Origin: Acetobacteraceae bacterium
GTDB lineage: Bacteria; Pseudomonadota; Alphaproteobacteria; Acetobacterales; Acetobacteraceae
Direction of reading: 5' to 3'
Assembly: GCA_021732665.1 (NCBI GenBank)
Contig: JAKFUL010000018.1
Location: 1 to 64,000, forward strand
DNA: 64,000 nucleotides
The position numbers and the translations under genes were made by a program. Shown in pieces: positions 21,509 to 30,251 of the stretch (position 1 is its first letter; every line of letters begins with the position of its first letter). The notes beneath the pieces are model-generated. The model worked only from the letters and a program-made list of their open reading frames with translations. It did no database searches and had not been told where the DNA came from.

Positions 21509-22471
21509 ATGTCGGTCACCACCGCACCCGAACTGCATTGGTCGAAGACCCGCCGCGAACCCGGCTGGCTCACGAAATTCTTCGACAACAAGGCCGTGCT
21601 GGTGGTGGCCTGCCTGCTGCCTGCCTTCGGCCTGCTCGGCGTCTTCCTCACCTACCCGCTCGGCCTTGGCATTTACATGGCCTTCACCGACACCACTATC
21701 GGCCGCAGCGGCGTCTGGGTGGGGCTGGAAAACTTCGAGTATCTCTTCACCGACCCGATCTTCTGGAACGCGGTGTTCTTCTCGGTCTTCTACACCGGCA
21801 TCGCCACGATCGGGAAATTCGGCCTGGGGTTGTGGCTGGCCTTGCTTCTGAACCAGCACATGCCGTTCAAATCATTGATCCGGGCCATTATCCTGCTGCC
21901 CTGGATCGTGCCCACGGTGCTCTCGGCCATCGCCTTCTGGTGGATATACGACCCGCAATTTTCCATCATCTCCTATGTCTTCGTCGATGTGCTGGGCTGG
22001 CGGGAGACCAACATCAATTTTCTGGGCAGTGAATGGCCGGCGCGGTTTTCGCTGATCGTGGCCAATGTCTGGCGCGGGATTCCCTTCGTGGCGATCTCGC
22101 TGCTGGCCGGGCTGCAGACCATCTCGCCCAGCCTCTATGAGGCAGCACTTCTCGATGGCGCCACCGCCTGGCAGCGCTTCCGCTTCATCACCTTCCCGAT
22201 GCTGCTGCCCATCCTGGCCATCGTGATGACCTTCTCGATCATCTTCACCTTCACCGATTTCCAGCTGGTCTACGCCATCACCCGAGGGGGCCCCGTGAAC
22301 TCCACCCATCTGCTGGCGACACTGGCCTTCCAGCGCGGCATCCCCGGCGGGCAGCTGGGCGAGGGTGCGGCCATCGCCGTCTCCATGATCCCCTTCCTGG
22401 TCTTCGCCACGTTGTTCTCGTACTTCGCGCTGGCGCGGCGGAAATGGCAGCAGGGCGAGGGGAACGACTGA
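21509..22471 (+). CDS. ABC importer permease (UgpA/MalF type)
   Basis: A 320-residue inner membrane protein with six hydrophobic segments. The EAA loop that contacts the ATPase is YEAALLDGATAWQRFRFITF, near residue 210. It begins six bases after the binding-protein stop and its TGA overlaps the ATG of the next permease (TGATG), so subunits are produced in a fixed ratio. It is the first of two permeases of the CUT1-type importer. The N-terminal cytoplasmic extension of about 25 residues is ordinary for this family. Confidence 0.93.
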   Translation: MSVTTAPELHWSKTRREPGWLTKFFDNKAVLVVACLLPAFGLLGVFLTYPLGLGIYMAFTDTTIGRSGVWVGLENFEYLFTDPIFWNAVFFSVFYTGIATIGKFGLGLWLALLLNQHMPFKSLIRAIILLPWIVPTVLSAIAFWWIYDPQFSIISYVFVDVLGWRETNINFLGSEWPARFSLIVANVWRGIPFVAISLLAGLQTISPSLYEAALLDGATAWQRFRFITFPMLLPILAIVMTFSIIFTFTDFQLVYAITRGGPVNSTHLLATLAFQRGIPGGQLGEGAAIAVSMIPFLVFATLFSYFALARRKWQQGEGND

Positions 22472-23349
22472 TGGCCAGCAACGCCTCCACCGCCGCCCCG
22501 GAGACCATGCAGTGGGACAGCCGGGCGCGCCGCATGGTCATGCTCTGGATCCCGCTCTGCTGCTTCCTGCTGATCCTGCTCTTCCCGTTCTACTGGATGA
22601 CGGTGACGGCGTTCAAACCGGATGCCGAACTATATGATTTCGGCACGCACAACCCGTTCTGGATCACCTCGCCCACGCTACAGCACATCCGCAAGCTGCT
22701 GTTCGAGACGTCCTACCCGCAATGGCTGTGGACGACGATGGGTGTCGCGGTGGGAGCCACCTGCCTGTCGCTGTTTGCCTCGACGCTCGCGGCCTATGCC
22801 ATCCAGCGCCTGCGGTTCCGCGGCAGCCAATATGTCGGGCTGGCGATTTACCTCGCCTATCTCGTGCCGCCATCGATCCTGTTCATCCCGCTCGCCACCA
22901 TGGTGGTGCAGCTGGGACTGTTCGACAGCCCGATGGCGCTGATCCTGGTCTATCCCACCTTCCTGGTGCCGTTCTGCACCTGGCTGTTGATCGGCTACTT
23001 CAAGAGCATTCCCTATGAGCTGGAGGAATGCGCGCTGATCGACGGCGCCACGCGGTTGCAGATTTTGCGCCGCATCACCCTGCCGCTGGCGGTGCCCGGG
23101 CTGATCTCGGCCGGCATTTTTTCGTTCACGCTGAGCTGGAACGAGTTCATCTACGCGCTCGCCTTCATTCAATCGAGCGAGAACAAGACGGTGCCAGTGG
23201 CCATCCTGACCGAATTGGTGACCGGCGATGTCTACCAATGGGGCGCGCTGATGGCGGGCAGCCTGCTGGGCTCGCTGCCGGTGGCGATCTTCTACTCGTT
23301 CTTCGTGGATTACTACGTCAGCAGTCTGACCGGGGCGGTGAAGGAATGA
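22471..23349 (+). CDS. ABC importer permease (UgpE/MalG type)
   Basis: A 292-residue membrane protein from the ATG at 22471, which overlaps the previous stop and has GAGGGG upstream; an in-frame ATG at 22444 would extend it into the previous gene and is less likely. Six transmembrane segments and the EAA loop YELEECALIDGATRLQILRR identify it as the second permease of a MalG-type carbohydrate importer. It ends the operon; a hairpin follows at 23356. Confidence 0.93.
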   Translation: MASNASTAAPETMQWDSRARRMVMLWIPLCCFLLILLFPFYWMTVTAFKPDAELYDFGTHNPFWITSPTLQHIRKLLFETSYPQWLWTTMGVAVGATCLSLFASTLAAYAIQRLRFRGSQYVGLAIYLAYLVPPSILFIPLATMVVQLGLFDSPMALILVYPTFLVPFCTWLLIGYFKSIPYELEECALIDGATRLQILRRITLPLAVPGLISAGIFSFTLSWNEFIYALAFIQSSENKTVPVAILTELVTGDVYQWGALMAGSLLGSLPVAIFYSFFVDYYVSSLTGAVKE

Positions 23350-23355
23350 TGTTGC

Positions 23356-23376
23356 ACACGGGTCCGGCACCCGTGT
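23356..23376. promoter_or_regulatory. Inverted repeat between ABC operon and ccdAB
   Basis: ACACGGGT-CCGGC-ACCCGTGT has 8-bp arms and a 5-base loop, seven bases after the permease stop and eleven bases before the ccdA start. On the + strand it is followed by AAAAAC, not a T-tract. Because toxin-antitoxin operons are usually repressed by their own product at a palindrome next to the start, an operator role is plausible; it may equally end the ABC transcript. Confidence 0.45.
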
Positions 23377-23387
23377 AAAAACACCCA

Positions 23388-23654
23388 ATGGACACGCTGA
23401 CCCACGACACCAAGGCGCCCCGCCGCACCGTCAGCGTCACCATCAACAGTGACCTGATGGCCCGCGCGCGGGCGGCGAAGATCAACGTCTCGGCGGTCAG
23501 TGAGGCTGCCCTGGTGGCAGCGCTGGATGCGAAACGGCGTGAGGCGTTGCGAGAGGCGTTGCGGGTCGAGGCTGAAGCCTATGACCGGCACGTCGAACAA
23601 CACGGCCCATTCGGCGAGGCGGTGATGGCATGGCGCAATGAGAACGGCGCCTGA
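23388..23654 (+). CDS. ccdA: Type II antitoxin, CcdA family
   Basis: An 88-residue protein. The N-terminal part RRTVSVTINSDLMARARAA fits a ribbon-helix-helix DNA-binding domain. The C-terminal YDRHVEQHGPFGEAVMAW parallels the toxin-neutralising tail of F-plasmid CcdA (FIEMNGSFADENRDW), with the conserved Phe and terminal Trp. The gene overlaps the toxin gene by 17 bases, the usual order for ccdAB. The Shine-Dalgarno is weak. It should both neutralise CcdB and repress the operon. The pair sits between metabolic genes with normal GC content, so it is a chromosomal, probably ancient, copy. Confidence 0.85.
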   Translation: MDTLTHDTKAPRRTVSVTINSDLMARARAAKINVSAVSEAALVAALDAKRREALREALRVEAEAYDRHVEQHGPFGEAVMAWRNENGA

Positions 23655-23946
23655 GCATTTCGCGCTCCACCGCCACCGCATCCCGGGTTTTCGTCATTAC
23701 CCCTTTGTCTGCGTCCTGCAGGCGCCGGTCACTGGTGGACGCGAACGCATCGTCTGCCCTGTCTCGACGACGGAGGAAAACGGCCCGACCTCGCCTCGGC
23801 TGATGATCGGGGGCCGCGACCACGTGCTCATGCTGCGATTCATGGTCTCGATGCCATTGCCGGCTTTGGGCGAGGCGGTGGGTTCGGCCGAAGCCATCCG
23901 CCCCGCCATCGGCAACGCCATCGACCTGCTCTTCTTCGGAATCTGA
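23638..23946 (+). CDS. ccdB: Type II toxin, CcdB family (gyrase poison)
   Basis: A 102-residue protein matching CcdB along its length: a basic start (HFALHRHRIPGFRHYPFVCV), a middle PRLMIGGRDHVLMLRF and the hallmark end IGNAIDLLFFGI, against IKNAINLMFWGI in the F-plasmid protein. In F CcdB the last three residues (Trp-Gly-Ile) contact GyrA; here Phe replaces Trp while Gly-Ile is kept, so gyrase poisoning may be altered. The ATG at 23638 lies inside ccdA, which couples translation. The stop is four bases from the end of the convergent SDR gene. Confidence 0.85.
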   Translation: MRTAPEHFALHRHRIPGFRHYPFVCVLQAPVTGGRERIVCPVSTTEENGPTSPRLMIGGRDHVLMLRFMVSMPLPALGEAVGSAEAIRPAIGNAIDLLFFGI

Positions 23947-23950
23947 TCCC

Positions 23951-24697
23951 TCAGAGTTTCCTTGCCATCGCCGCCAGATAACCCCGGTTGCGCGTCGGCG
24001 TGATCAGCACCTCATTGATGCAGACACGCGCGGGCTGGCCGGCGATGTAGCGCACCAGATTGGCGCAATCCTCCGGCTGCACCATCTCCGCCCGCTGCGC
24101 CTCCGACAGCTTGTTCGGCCGTTTGTCCAGGATGGGCGTGTTGACCTCGCCCGGGCACATCACGGTGGAGCGGATGCCATTGCCGCATTCCTCCATGTTC
24201 AGGCTATGGCTCATCGCCACCACCCCGTGCTTGGTGGCGGTGTAGCCCGCGCCGCTGAGCGGGCTGACGAAGCGCCCGGCCATCGACGCGGTGTGCAGCA
24301 GCAACCCACCGCCCTGTGCCCGCATCATCGGCAGCACCGCCATCGAGCAATAGAAGGCCGAGGCGAGATTGCCGTCGATGAGTTGCTGCACGCCCTCGGG
24401 CGTTAAATCTGCCCAGGCCCGCGCCGTGATGTTAAGCCCGGCATTGTTCACCAGCAGGTCGATGCGGCCGAGCTTGCTCTGGATGAAATCCACCACCTTC
24501 TTCACCGCGGCAGGCTTGCCCAGATCGGCCGGCTTTACATGCGCCGTGCCGCCGGCGGCCTTGATCCGCGCCGCCACCGCTTCCAGCGGCTCTTTCCGGC
24601 GGCCGGTCAGCACCACCACATAACCGTCCTGCGCCAGGCCCTCGGCGCAGGCCTCGCCAATGCCGCTGCCGGCGCCCGTTACCCATGCCACTTTCAT
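23951..24697 (-). CDS. SDR family NAD(P)-dependent oxidoreductase
   Basis: A 248-residue classical SDR: TGAGSGIG cofactor motif, NNAG in LLVNNAGLN, catalytic Ser in HTASMAGRF and YTATK for Tyr-x-x-x-Lys. The start at 24697 follows AAGGAGACGACA, a good ribosome-binding site; an upstream in-frame start at 24745 lacks one. TGRRKEP at the end of beta-2 suggests an Arg that would favour NADPH. It is a single gene converging on ccdAB and divergent from the DoxX-like gene. Substrate unknown. Confidence 0.92.
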   Translation of the reverse strand: MKVAWVTGAGSGIGEACAEGLAQDGYVVVLTGRRKEPLEAVAARIKAAGGTAHVKPADLGKPAAVKKVVDFIQSKLGRIDLLVNNAGLNITARAWADLTPEGVQQLIDGNLASAFYCSMAVLPMMRAQGGGLLLHTASMAGRFVSPLSGAGYTATKHGVVAMSHSLNMEECGNGIRSTVMCPGEVNTPILDKRPNKLSEAQRAEMVQPEDCANLVRYIAGQPARVCINEVLITPTRNRGYLAAMARKL

Positions 24698-24835
24698 TGT
24701 CGTCTCCTTCCCTGATTGCCCAATGCTTTCGCAACTCTGACCCAAGATTCGCGCACGGCAAGGCGTAACCCTGACCTCATTGGGATCGAAACGGAGTTCA
24801 ATGCGGGGAATTCACTCCGCCGAAAGGAATTCCGC

Positions 24836-25237
24836 ATGCCTGAACAACGCCTCGCAATCTCGCTTCTGGTCCTGCGCGTGACGCTGGGACTGTTCATGCT
24901 GCAATGGGCGGTGGAGAAATTCGTCGTGCCCGGCACCACGCTGGCCATTTTCCGCAATTTCTACGGCTTCGATTTCGGCGGATTCGTGCCGCCCGTCATC
25001 GGCGTGGTGCAGGTCGTGCTCTCGCTGGCTTTCCTCGTCGGCTACAAGCCGCGCATCACCTATGGGGTGTTCCTGGTGATGCACACGATTACCACGCTGG
25101 TGACCATCCCGCGTCTGCTCGCGCCCTGGAACCCGGTGAGCAACCACCTGTTCATCGCCGGTGTGCCGGTGCTGGCGGGGTTCCTCGCGCTGTATCTGCT
25201 GCGCGACTGGGACAAGTACCGCATCCCCGCGCGCTGA
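24836..25237 (+). CDS. DoxX-like four-helix membrane protein
   Basis: A 133-residue protein from the ATG at 24836, preceded by AAAGGA. Four hydrophobic helices are visible, the first containing LLVLRVTLGLFMLQWAVEKF, the second around PPVIGVVQVVLSLAFLVGY. The layout and the early Arg-x-x-x-Gly pattern resemble the DoxX/DoxD-like family of small inner-membrane proteins, whose roles range from thiosulfate oxidation to redox stress. No partner gene is nearby. The upstream extension to 24716 overlaps the divergent SDR start and is rejected. Confidence 0.7.
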   Translation: MPEQRLAISLLVLRVTLGLFMLQWAVEKFVVPGTTLAIFRNFYGFDFGGFVPPVIGVVQVVLSLAFLVGYKPRITYGVFLVMHTITTLVTIPRLLAPWNPVSNHLFIAGVPVLAGFLALYLLRDWDKYRIPAR

Positions 25238-25245
25238 TAATCATT

Positions 25246-25280
25246 GCGCTGGCGCGGCAGAGCTACCAGCGCGCCAGCGC
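25246..25280. terminator. Bidirectional hairpin between doxX-like gene and fabH
   Basis: GCGCTGGCGCG (25246-25256) and CGCGCCAGCGC (25270-25280) form a perfect 11-bp stem with a 13-base loop. It starts nine bases after the DoxX-like stop, and its right arm lies in the last codons of the convergent fabH. No T-tract is seen, so factor-independent termination is uncertain. Confidence 0.5.
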
Positions 25281-26246
25281 CGAACCCCAGGTCAGCCCGC
25301 CGCCGATCGCCTCCAGCAGCACCAGATCGCCCGGCTTGAATTTTCCGGCCGCCACCGCCTCGGCCATCGCCAGCGGTATGGAGGCGGCCGAGGTATTGGC
25401 ATGCCGGTCCACCGTCACCACCACCCGCTCCGGCGGCAGGCCCAGCTTCTTGCCCATGGCGTCGATGATGCGGATATTCGCCTGGTGCGGCACCAGCCAG
25501 GAGATGTCCTCGCGCCCCAGCCCATTGGCCGCCAGCGCCTCATCCACCACCGCCGCCAGCTTGGTCACGGCGTGCTTGAACACCTCCCGCCCGGCCATGC
25601 GCAGCAACCCGGTGCCGCCGGTGCTGCCCGGCCCGCCCTCGACATGCAGGATATCGGCATGCCGCCCATCGGCGTGCAGGTGGGTGGAGAGAATGCCGCG
25701 CTGGGCGGCTCCGCCGCGGGCCTCGCCCTCCTCGGCGCGCAGCACCACCGCCCCCGCGCCATCGCCGAACAGCACGCAGCTGCCGCGATCGGTCCAGTCG
25801 AGGATGCGCGAATAGGTCTCGGTGCCGATCACCAGCGCGCAGCGCGCGGAGCCGCCGCGGATCATGCTGTCGGCCACGCTCAACGCGTAGACGAAGCCGG
25901 TGCAGGCCGCCAGCACATCGAAGGCGAAGCCGCGGGTGATGCCCAAGCTGGCCTGGATGCGCACCGCGGTGGCGGGGAAGCTGCTATCGGGGGTGGCGGT
26001 GGCCACGATCACCGCATCGATCTCGCCGGCGGCCACGCCCGCGCGCTCCATCGCCTGCCGCGCGGCCGCCGTCCCCATGGCCGAGGAGGTCTCGCCCGGC
26101 GCGGCCAGATGCCGCTGGCCTATGCCGCTGCGCTCGCGGATCCAGGCATCCGAGGTGTCCAGGCCGTAGCGCCGGGCCAATTCGTCATTGCTGACCACAT
26201 CGGCCGGCAAATAGCCGCCGGCGGACAGGATCCGGCTGCGGATCAT
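25263..26246 (-). CDS. fabH: 3-oxoacyl-[ACP] synthase III
   Basis: A 327-residue KAS III that condenses acetyl-CoA with malonyl-ACP to start fatty-acid synthesis. The Cys-His-Asn triad is visible: Cys in [12 protein letters not shown] (about residue 115), His in [13 protein letters not shown] and Asn in [25 protein letters not shown] near the N terminus and [13 protein letters not shown] at the C terminus are characteristic. Its ATG overlaps the plsX stop (ATGA), as expected for the plsX-fabH operon. In many alphaproteobacteria ihfA follows; here the operon ends. Confidence 0.97.
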   Translation of the reverse strand: MIRSRILSAGGYLPADVVSNDELARRYGLDTSDAWIRERSGIGQRHLAAPGETSSAMGTAAARQAMERAGVAAGEIDAVIVATATPDSSFPATAVRIQASLGITRGFAFDVLAACTGFVYALSVADSMIRGGSARCALVIGTETYSRILDWTDRGSCVLFGDGAGAVVLRAEEGEARGGAAQRGILSTHLHADGRHADILHVEGGPGSTGGTGLLRMAGREVFKHAVTKLAAVVDEALAANGLGREDISWLVPHQANIRIIDAMGKKLGLPPERVVVTVDRHANTSAASIPLAMAEAVAAGKFKPGDLVLLEAIGGGLTWGSALARW

Positions 26247-27301
26247 GGCGCGTTGCCGGCCATTTCAGCGGTGTGCAGCCTGGCCAGCCCCTGGCGGATC
26301 TGGTCGGTAAAGCCGTGTGTCACCATGTCCATCGCCACATCCACCGCATGGGCGAAGCCCATGGCGTCGGTGCCGCCATGCGACTTCACCACCACGCCGT
26401 TCAGCCCGAGAAGGATTGCGCCGTTGTAACGCCGGGGGTCCATCCATTCGCGCAGCCGGTCCAGCGCGGGCCGGGCCAGCAGGTAGCCCATGCGGGCGGG
26501 AATCGTGCTGGTGAAGACCTGTTTCAGCAGGTCGCGCATCAGCTTCAGCGCGCCCTCCCCGGTCTTCAGCGCCACATTGCCGGTGAAGCCGTCGGTCACC
26601 ACCACATCCACCGTGCCGGCGGCGATGTCATGGCCCTCGATGAAGCCATGGAAATTGATCGCGGTGTCGGCGCGCAGGATATCGGCGGCCTGGCGCACCC
26701 GGTCATCGCCCTTCAGCTCCTCCGAACCGACGTTCAGCAACCCGATGGAGGGGCTGGGCAGGCCCAGCACCGCGCGCGCGAAGGCATCGCCCATGATCGC
26801 GAATTCCACCAGGTTGCGGCTGTCGCAGGCCACATTGGCGCCGAGGTCGAGCATGATCACATCGCCCCGCGCCGAGGGGGTGATGGCGGCCAGCGCCGGC
26901 CGGTCGATCTCCGGCAGCGTCTTCACCACGATCTTGGCGAGCGCCATCAGCGCCCCGGTATTGCCGGCCGAGACAAGCCCCGCCACCTCGCCCGCCGCCA
27001 CCGCGTCGATGGCAAGCCGCATCGAGGCGCCGCGCATGCGCAGCGCCAGCGTGGGCTTCATGTCGCCGGGTATGGCGGTCGCCGCGTGGCGGATCAGGCA
27101 GGCGCCCTTGGCGCGCGGATGCGCTTCGAGCATCGGCGCAAGCCGCGCCTGATCGCCGACCAGCAGGAACCGCGCCCCGGGATGGCGCTCAGCCGCAAGG
27201 TCCAGCCCGGCCAGGACGGATTCCGGCGCATGGTCGCCACCCATCGCGTCGATGGCGAGCGAGGCGATCTGCGCGACCCCCCGCCGCGGCCCGGTCTCGG
27301 A
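26243..27301 (-). CDS. plsX: Phosphate acyltransferase PlsX
   Basis: PlsX makes acyl-phosphate from acyl-ACP, the first step of phospholipid synthesis. The family opening [12 protein letters not shown] is intact, followed by [24 protein letters not shown] and [18 protein letters not shown]. The N-terminal start is uncertain. The frame runs back to a TTG at 27364, which would overlap rpmF by 14 bases; a TTG at 27301 preceded by GGGGAAAG gives a normal length (about 352 residues) and is preferred. There is no ATG before the conserved DAMGG. It lies between rpmF and fabH. Confidence 0.95.
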   Translation of the reverse strand, partial: SETGPRRGVAQIASLAIDAMGGDHAPESVLAGLDLAAERHPGARFLLVGDQARLAPMLEAHPRAKGACLIRHAATAIPGDMKPTLALRMRGASMRLAIDAVAAGEVAGLVSAGNTGALMALAKIVVKTLPEIDRPALAAITPSARGDVIMLDLGANVACDSRNLVEFAIMGDAFARAVLGLPSPSIGLLNVGSEELKGDDRVRQAADILRADTAINFHGFIEGHDIAAGTVDVVVTDGFTGNVALKTGEGALKLMRDLLKQVFTSTIPARMGYLLARPALDRLREWMDPRRYNGAILLGLNGVVVKSHGGTDAMGFAHAVDVAMDMVTHGFTDQIRQGLARLHTAEMAGNAP

Positions 27302-27350
27302 CAATCCGCTTTCCCCCCCGCGCCGCTCAGTCCCGACAGGCAGTCGCCTG

Positions 27351-27554
27351 TCAGGCGCGGACAACGCCCTTCAGCGCATCACCAGCCGGCGCAACCTCGC
27401 GCCCGTCATAATGCCCGCAATGCGAGCAGACATGGTGCGGACGCGCAAGCTCCCCGCAATTGGAGCATTCGACGTATGCTTCCTTGCCCAGCGCGTGGTG
27501 GCTGCGCCGCATGCCGCGGCGGGAAGGCGAGGTCTTCTTTTTCGGAACGGCCAT
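27351..27554 (-). CDS. rpmF: 50S ribosomal protein L32
   Basis: A 67-residue protein with the L32 start [20 protein letters not shown] and a four-cysteine zinc-binding pattern, CSNCG and CSHCG. The gene order DUF177-rpmF-plsX-fabH is widely conserved in bacteria and links ribosome and lipid synthesis. It keeps all four Cys, so this is the zinc-containing form. Confidence 0.98.
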   Translation of the reverse strand: MAVPKKKTSPSRRGMRRSHHALGKEAYVECSNCGELARPHHVCSHCGHYDGREVAPAGDALKGVVRA

Positions 27555-27677
27555 GGTGCCGGGCCTTTCAATGGATCAGCGAACTGGTGTGGAATGAGCG
27601 GGGGGTGATAGCGGAGAGCAAGGGGGGTGTCCAGCAGGCGCTTGCAGAGGATTTTCCTGCCTGTCATTCGGCCGCCA

Positions 27678-28169
27678 TCAGCCTCGCGGCCGGCGCAGCG
27701 CCGCGAAGGGGCCATGCGGCTCGTCATCGGCGCCGTGCTCGGGCAGCGTGGCGCCCTCAAGCCGGGGATAGGGGTCGAGTGCGAGGGCCAGGTGCTGGGC
27801 GATGACCTCGCCCAGTTCGGCGTGGCCGCGCTCGGTCTCCACCTCGTCATCGGCATCCGGGTCCTCGGAGGGGGCATCGCCCTCGGGGATGATGCGCAGG
27901 CGCAATGCCTCATGCACGCGCTGCGGCACCGGCTCCAGGCTCACCACGCAGGCCTGCTCCAGGCTGGCGCTGAGATGGCCTTCCACGAGGATGCCGCCGG
28001 CGGTCTGGGGCTTCAGGCGCAGCTCGGCCGAGAAGCCATGCAGGGCGACGAGGCCCAGACGGGCGGCCAGCGCCGCGCATTCCGCCGCATTGGCCTCCAG
28101 CCGCCAGGCCATGCCACCGGGCGGCACGGTCGAGACCCGGAGCGGGCGGGAGAATTCCAGCCCGCTCAT
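27678..28169 (-). CDS. DUF177/YceD family protein
   Basis: A 163-residue protein in the classic position upstream of rpmF. YceD-family proteins (DUF177) are linked to 23S rRNA accumulation in E. coli and plants. Visible pattern: an N-terminal beta region, a central VEGHLSASLEQACVVSLEPV that corresponds to the conserved Cys-x-V-S/R segment, an acidic linker (EDPDADDEVETE) and a C-terminal helix with IAQHLALALDPYPR. The start ATG overlaps the stop of the CBP3-type gene (ATGA). About 120 bases separate it from rpmF. Confidence 0.85.
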   Translation of the reverse strand: MSGLEFSRPLRVSTVPPGGMAWRLEANAAECAALAARLGLVALHGFSAELRLKPQTAGGILVEGHLSASLEQACVVSLEPVPQRVHEALRLRIIPEGDAPSEDPDADDEVETERGHAELGEVIAQHLALALDPYPRLEGATLPEHGADDEPHGPFAALRRPRG

Positions 28170-28705
28170 GGCGCCGGAAACCCTGCCCGGCCGGCGCGCA
28201 GCGCGGCCATGGGCTGGCCGGCCAGCGCCTCGCCCGTCGCCCGCGCATGCGCGGCCAGGCGGGGCAGGGCGTCCGCCCGCTCCGGCGCATGGCCAGCATA
28301 GAGGTTGCGCAGCAGCGCCGCCTCCAGCGCCGGCAGGTCGGCCGCGTCCAGCGCCGCCTCATAGGCCTGGGCGCGGCCATGGAACGCCTCCCACATGGCC
28401 TTCACCCGCCGGCTGATGCTCATGTCGCCCACACCCATCTCGCGCAGGTTCATGTCCATGTCGTTGAACATGGCGTCGAACACCGCCTGGGCGATCTCCT
28501 TTCCCGCCGCGTCGGTGTCATGCCGAAGCCTGCGGATCAGCAGCGCCACATGCAGCCCCACCAGGTCGAACCGGCCCTGCAAGGTGTCGGGTACCGCCAT
28601 CTCCAGGTAGAAGTCGGGCTGCCGCGCCGCGGCCACCGCCGCGCCGTAGAGCAGGTATCCCTCGCGTTCGAAGGGTTTGCGGCGGAACAGGCGGGCCAGC
28701 ACCAT
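28166..28705 (-). CDS. Ubiquinol-cytochrome c chaperone (CBP3/UQCC1 family)
   Basis: A 179-residue protein from the ATG at 28705. The pattern YLLYGAAVAAARQPDFYLEM, RFDLVGLHVALLIRRL, then FDAMFNDMDMNLREMGVGD matches the CBP3 family, whose mitochondrial members assist cytochrome b and the bc1 complex. In alphaproteobacteria it regularly neighbours DUF177 and bamE, as here. It overlaps the DUF177 start by four bases and is divergent from bamE; the spacer 28706-28786 should hold both promoters. Confidence 0.88.
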   Translation of the reverse strand: MVLARLFRRKPFEREGYLLYGAAVAAARQPDFYLEMAVPDTLQGRFDLVGLHVALLIRRLRHDTDAAGKEIAQAVFDAMFNDMDMNLREMGVGDMSISRRVKAMWEAFHGRAQAYEAALDAADLPALEAALLRNLYAGHAPERADALPRLAAHARATGEALAGQPMAALRAGRAGFPAP

Positions 28706-28786
28706 GGGTGGAACAATTCCGGGTGAAGGGAGACGGGATCGGCTGCGCAGTTGACCGGCGACGGGCAAGGTGGCACCTCGCCCCAC

Positions 28787-29347
28787 ATGGAACCGACGCC
28801 TCCGAAGGTCAATGCGAATGCCACGCCCGGCCGGGTCCTGGCCACGGCGCTGCTGTGCCTCGCCACCGCCGGCTGCCAGTACCTGCCGCCGCTGCCCGAG
28901 CGCCCGCGCGACGTCTTCGACAGCCCGGTCATCGCCCGCGGCCATCTCGTGGCACCCGAGCAGCTGACCCAGATCACCCCTGGCGTGACCGCGCGGGCCG
29001 ATGTGCAGGCGCTGCTGGGCAGCCCAAGCCATACCAGCACCTTCGGCGACGATATGTGGTACTACATCAGCAGCTCCACCCGGCAGCGGCCGGGCCGGGC
29101 GCTGGCCGTCTCCAACCAGCGCGTCGTCGTCGTCGCCTTCAACCAGAATGGCACGGTGCGGGAAGTGAGCGAGCTGGGCCAGAATGACGGGCGCAATGTG
29201 AGCTTCGTGAGCCGCGAGACGCCGGTGCCGGGCAATGAGCGCACCCTGCTGCAAGGGCTGTTCGGCAATATCGGCCGCTTCAATCCGGGCGGCGCCATTC
29301 AGCAGCAGCAGGGTCCCGGCGTGGCCAATAGTGCATCGGGGCGCTGA
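28787..29347 (+). CDS. bamE: Outer membrane assembly lipoprotein BamE (SmpA/OmlA)
   Basis: A 186-residue lipoprotein. The signal peptide ends in a lipobox-like LATAGC, so Cys is probably lipidated, anchoring the protein to the outer membrane. The BamE core is LTQITPGVTARADVQALLG and DDMWYYIS, matching the family's G-x-x-x-x-DV-x-x-LLG-x-P pattern. It helps the BAM complex insert beta-barrels. The ATG at 28787 is chosen over a TTG at 28751. The tail after residue about 140 is Gln/Gly-rich and dispensable in appearance. Confidence 0.93.
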   Translation: MEPTPPKVNANATPGRVLATALLCLATAGCQYLPPLPERPRDVFDSPVIARGHLVAPEQLTQITPGVTARADVQALLGSPSHTSTFGDDMWYYISSSTRQRPGRALAVSNQRVVVVAFNQNGTVREVSELGQNDGRNVSFVSRETPVPGNERTLLQGLFGNIGRFNPGGAIQQQQGPGVANSASGR

Positions 29348-30236
29348 ACCCAGCACGCCCGACGCGGCCCTGCTGGAACGGTTGCGCGCCCTGGTCGGCG
29401 CCGAGCACGATGCCATGCTGGCGCTCATCGACCGGCTGGCGGCCAGCGCCGACGCCGCCGAGACGGGCCGGCTGAGGGCCGAAAACGCCGCGCTGCGGGC
29501 GCAGATCCAGGCGCTCGACCTGCACGCGAGCTACGAGGCCTGGTTCAACGCCACCTTCGCCACCAACCTGCGCACCCCCAACACCTGGCCCTTCACCACC
29601 TTCGAGATCGGCACGCCCTGGTGCGACAAGGTGGTCTACGGGATGCAGGATGGCGAATTCCTCTTCGCCGAACACCTGATCGAACAGCTCGATGCGGCCG
29701 GCATCGCCGGTGACATCGTGGAGTTCGGCACCGCCGGCGGCACCTGGATCAAGACGCTGGCCAGCATCATCGAACGCCGCCAGAACGGCCGCCGGCTCTG
29801 GGGCTTCGACAGTTTTCAGGGCCTGCCGGAACCCGATCCGGTGCGCGATGGCGGCATCTGGCACGCCGGGCAATACGCCGCCTCGCTGGAGGAGGTGTCG
29901 CAGGCCGTGGGCGCCGGCCGAAGGCCCTTCCTCACCCTGGTGGCGGGCTGGTTCCAGGACAGCCTGGCCCGCGCGCCGGCGACAGCCATCGCAAGCATCG
30001 CCTATGCCCGCATCGATAGCGACCTCTACGCCTCGGCCGTCGATTGCCTGCGCTACCTGGCGCCGCGCCTGGTGGATGGCGCCATCCTGGTCTTCGATGA
30101 CTGGCAGTTCAGCCTGAACCACGGCGAAACTCTGGCCTTCCGCGAATGGATCGGGACGCAACCTGACCTGGAATTCGAGTTTCTGGGCATGAACATGTGG
30201 GCGCACCTGTATCTGCGGGTGCGAAGGCGGGGGTGA
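29331..30236 (+). CDS. TylF/MycF-type class I SAM methyltransferase
   Basis: About 301 residues from a GTG at 29331 overlapping the bamE end; the start is uncertain because no clear ribosome-binding site is visible. After an N-terminal helical region (residues about 1-65), the SAM domain has DIVEFGTAGGTWIKT, GFDSFQGLPEPDP, IDSDLYASAVDCLRYL and AILVFDDWQ, the pattern of the TylF/MycF macrocin-type O-methyltransferase family. In bacteria such genes often act on surface sugars or natural products. Its neighbour on the other strand is another methyltransferase, but no biosynthetic cluster is visible. Confidence 0.8.
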   Translation: MHRGAEPSTPDAALLERLRALVGAEHDAMLALIDRLAASADAAETGRLRAENAALRAQIQALDLHASYEAWFNATFATNLRTPNTWPFTTFEIGTPWCDKVVYGMQDGEFLFAEHLIEQLDAAGIAGDIVEFGTAGGTWIKTLASIIERRQNGRRLWGFDSFQGLPEPDPVRDGGIWHAGQYAASLEEVSQAVGAGRRPFLTLVAGWFQDSLARAPATAIASIAYARIDSDLYASAVDCLRYLAPRLVDGAILVFDDWQFSLNHGETLAFREWIGTQPDLEFEFLGMNMWAHLYLRVRRRG

Positions 30237-30251
30237 GCGTCGCCGCCCCCC

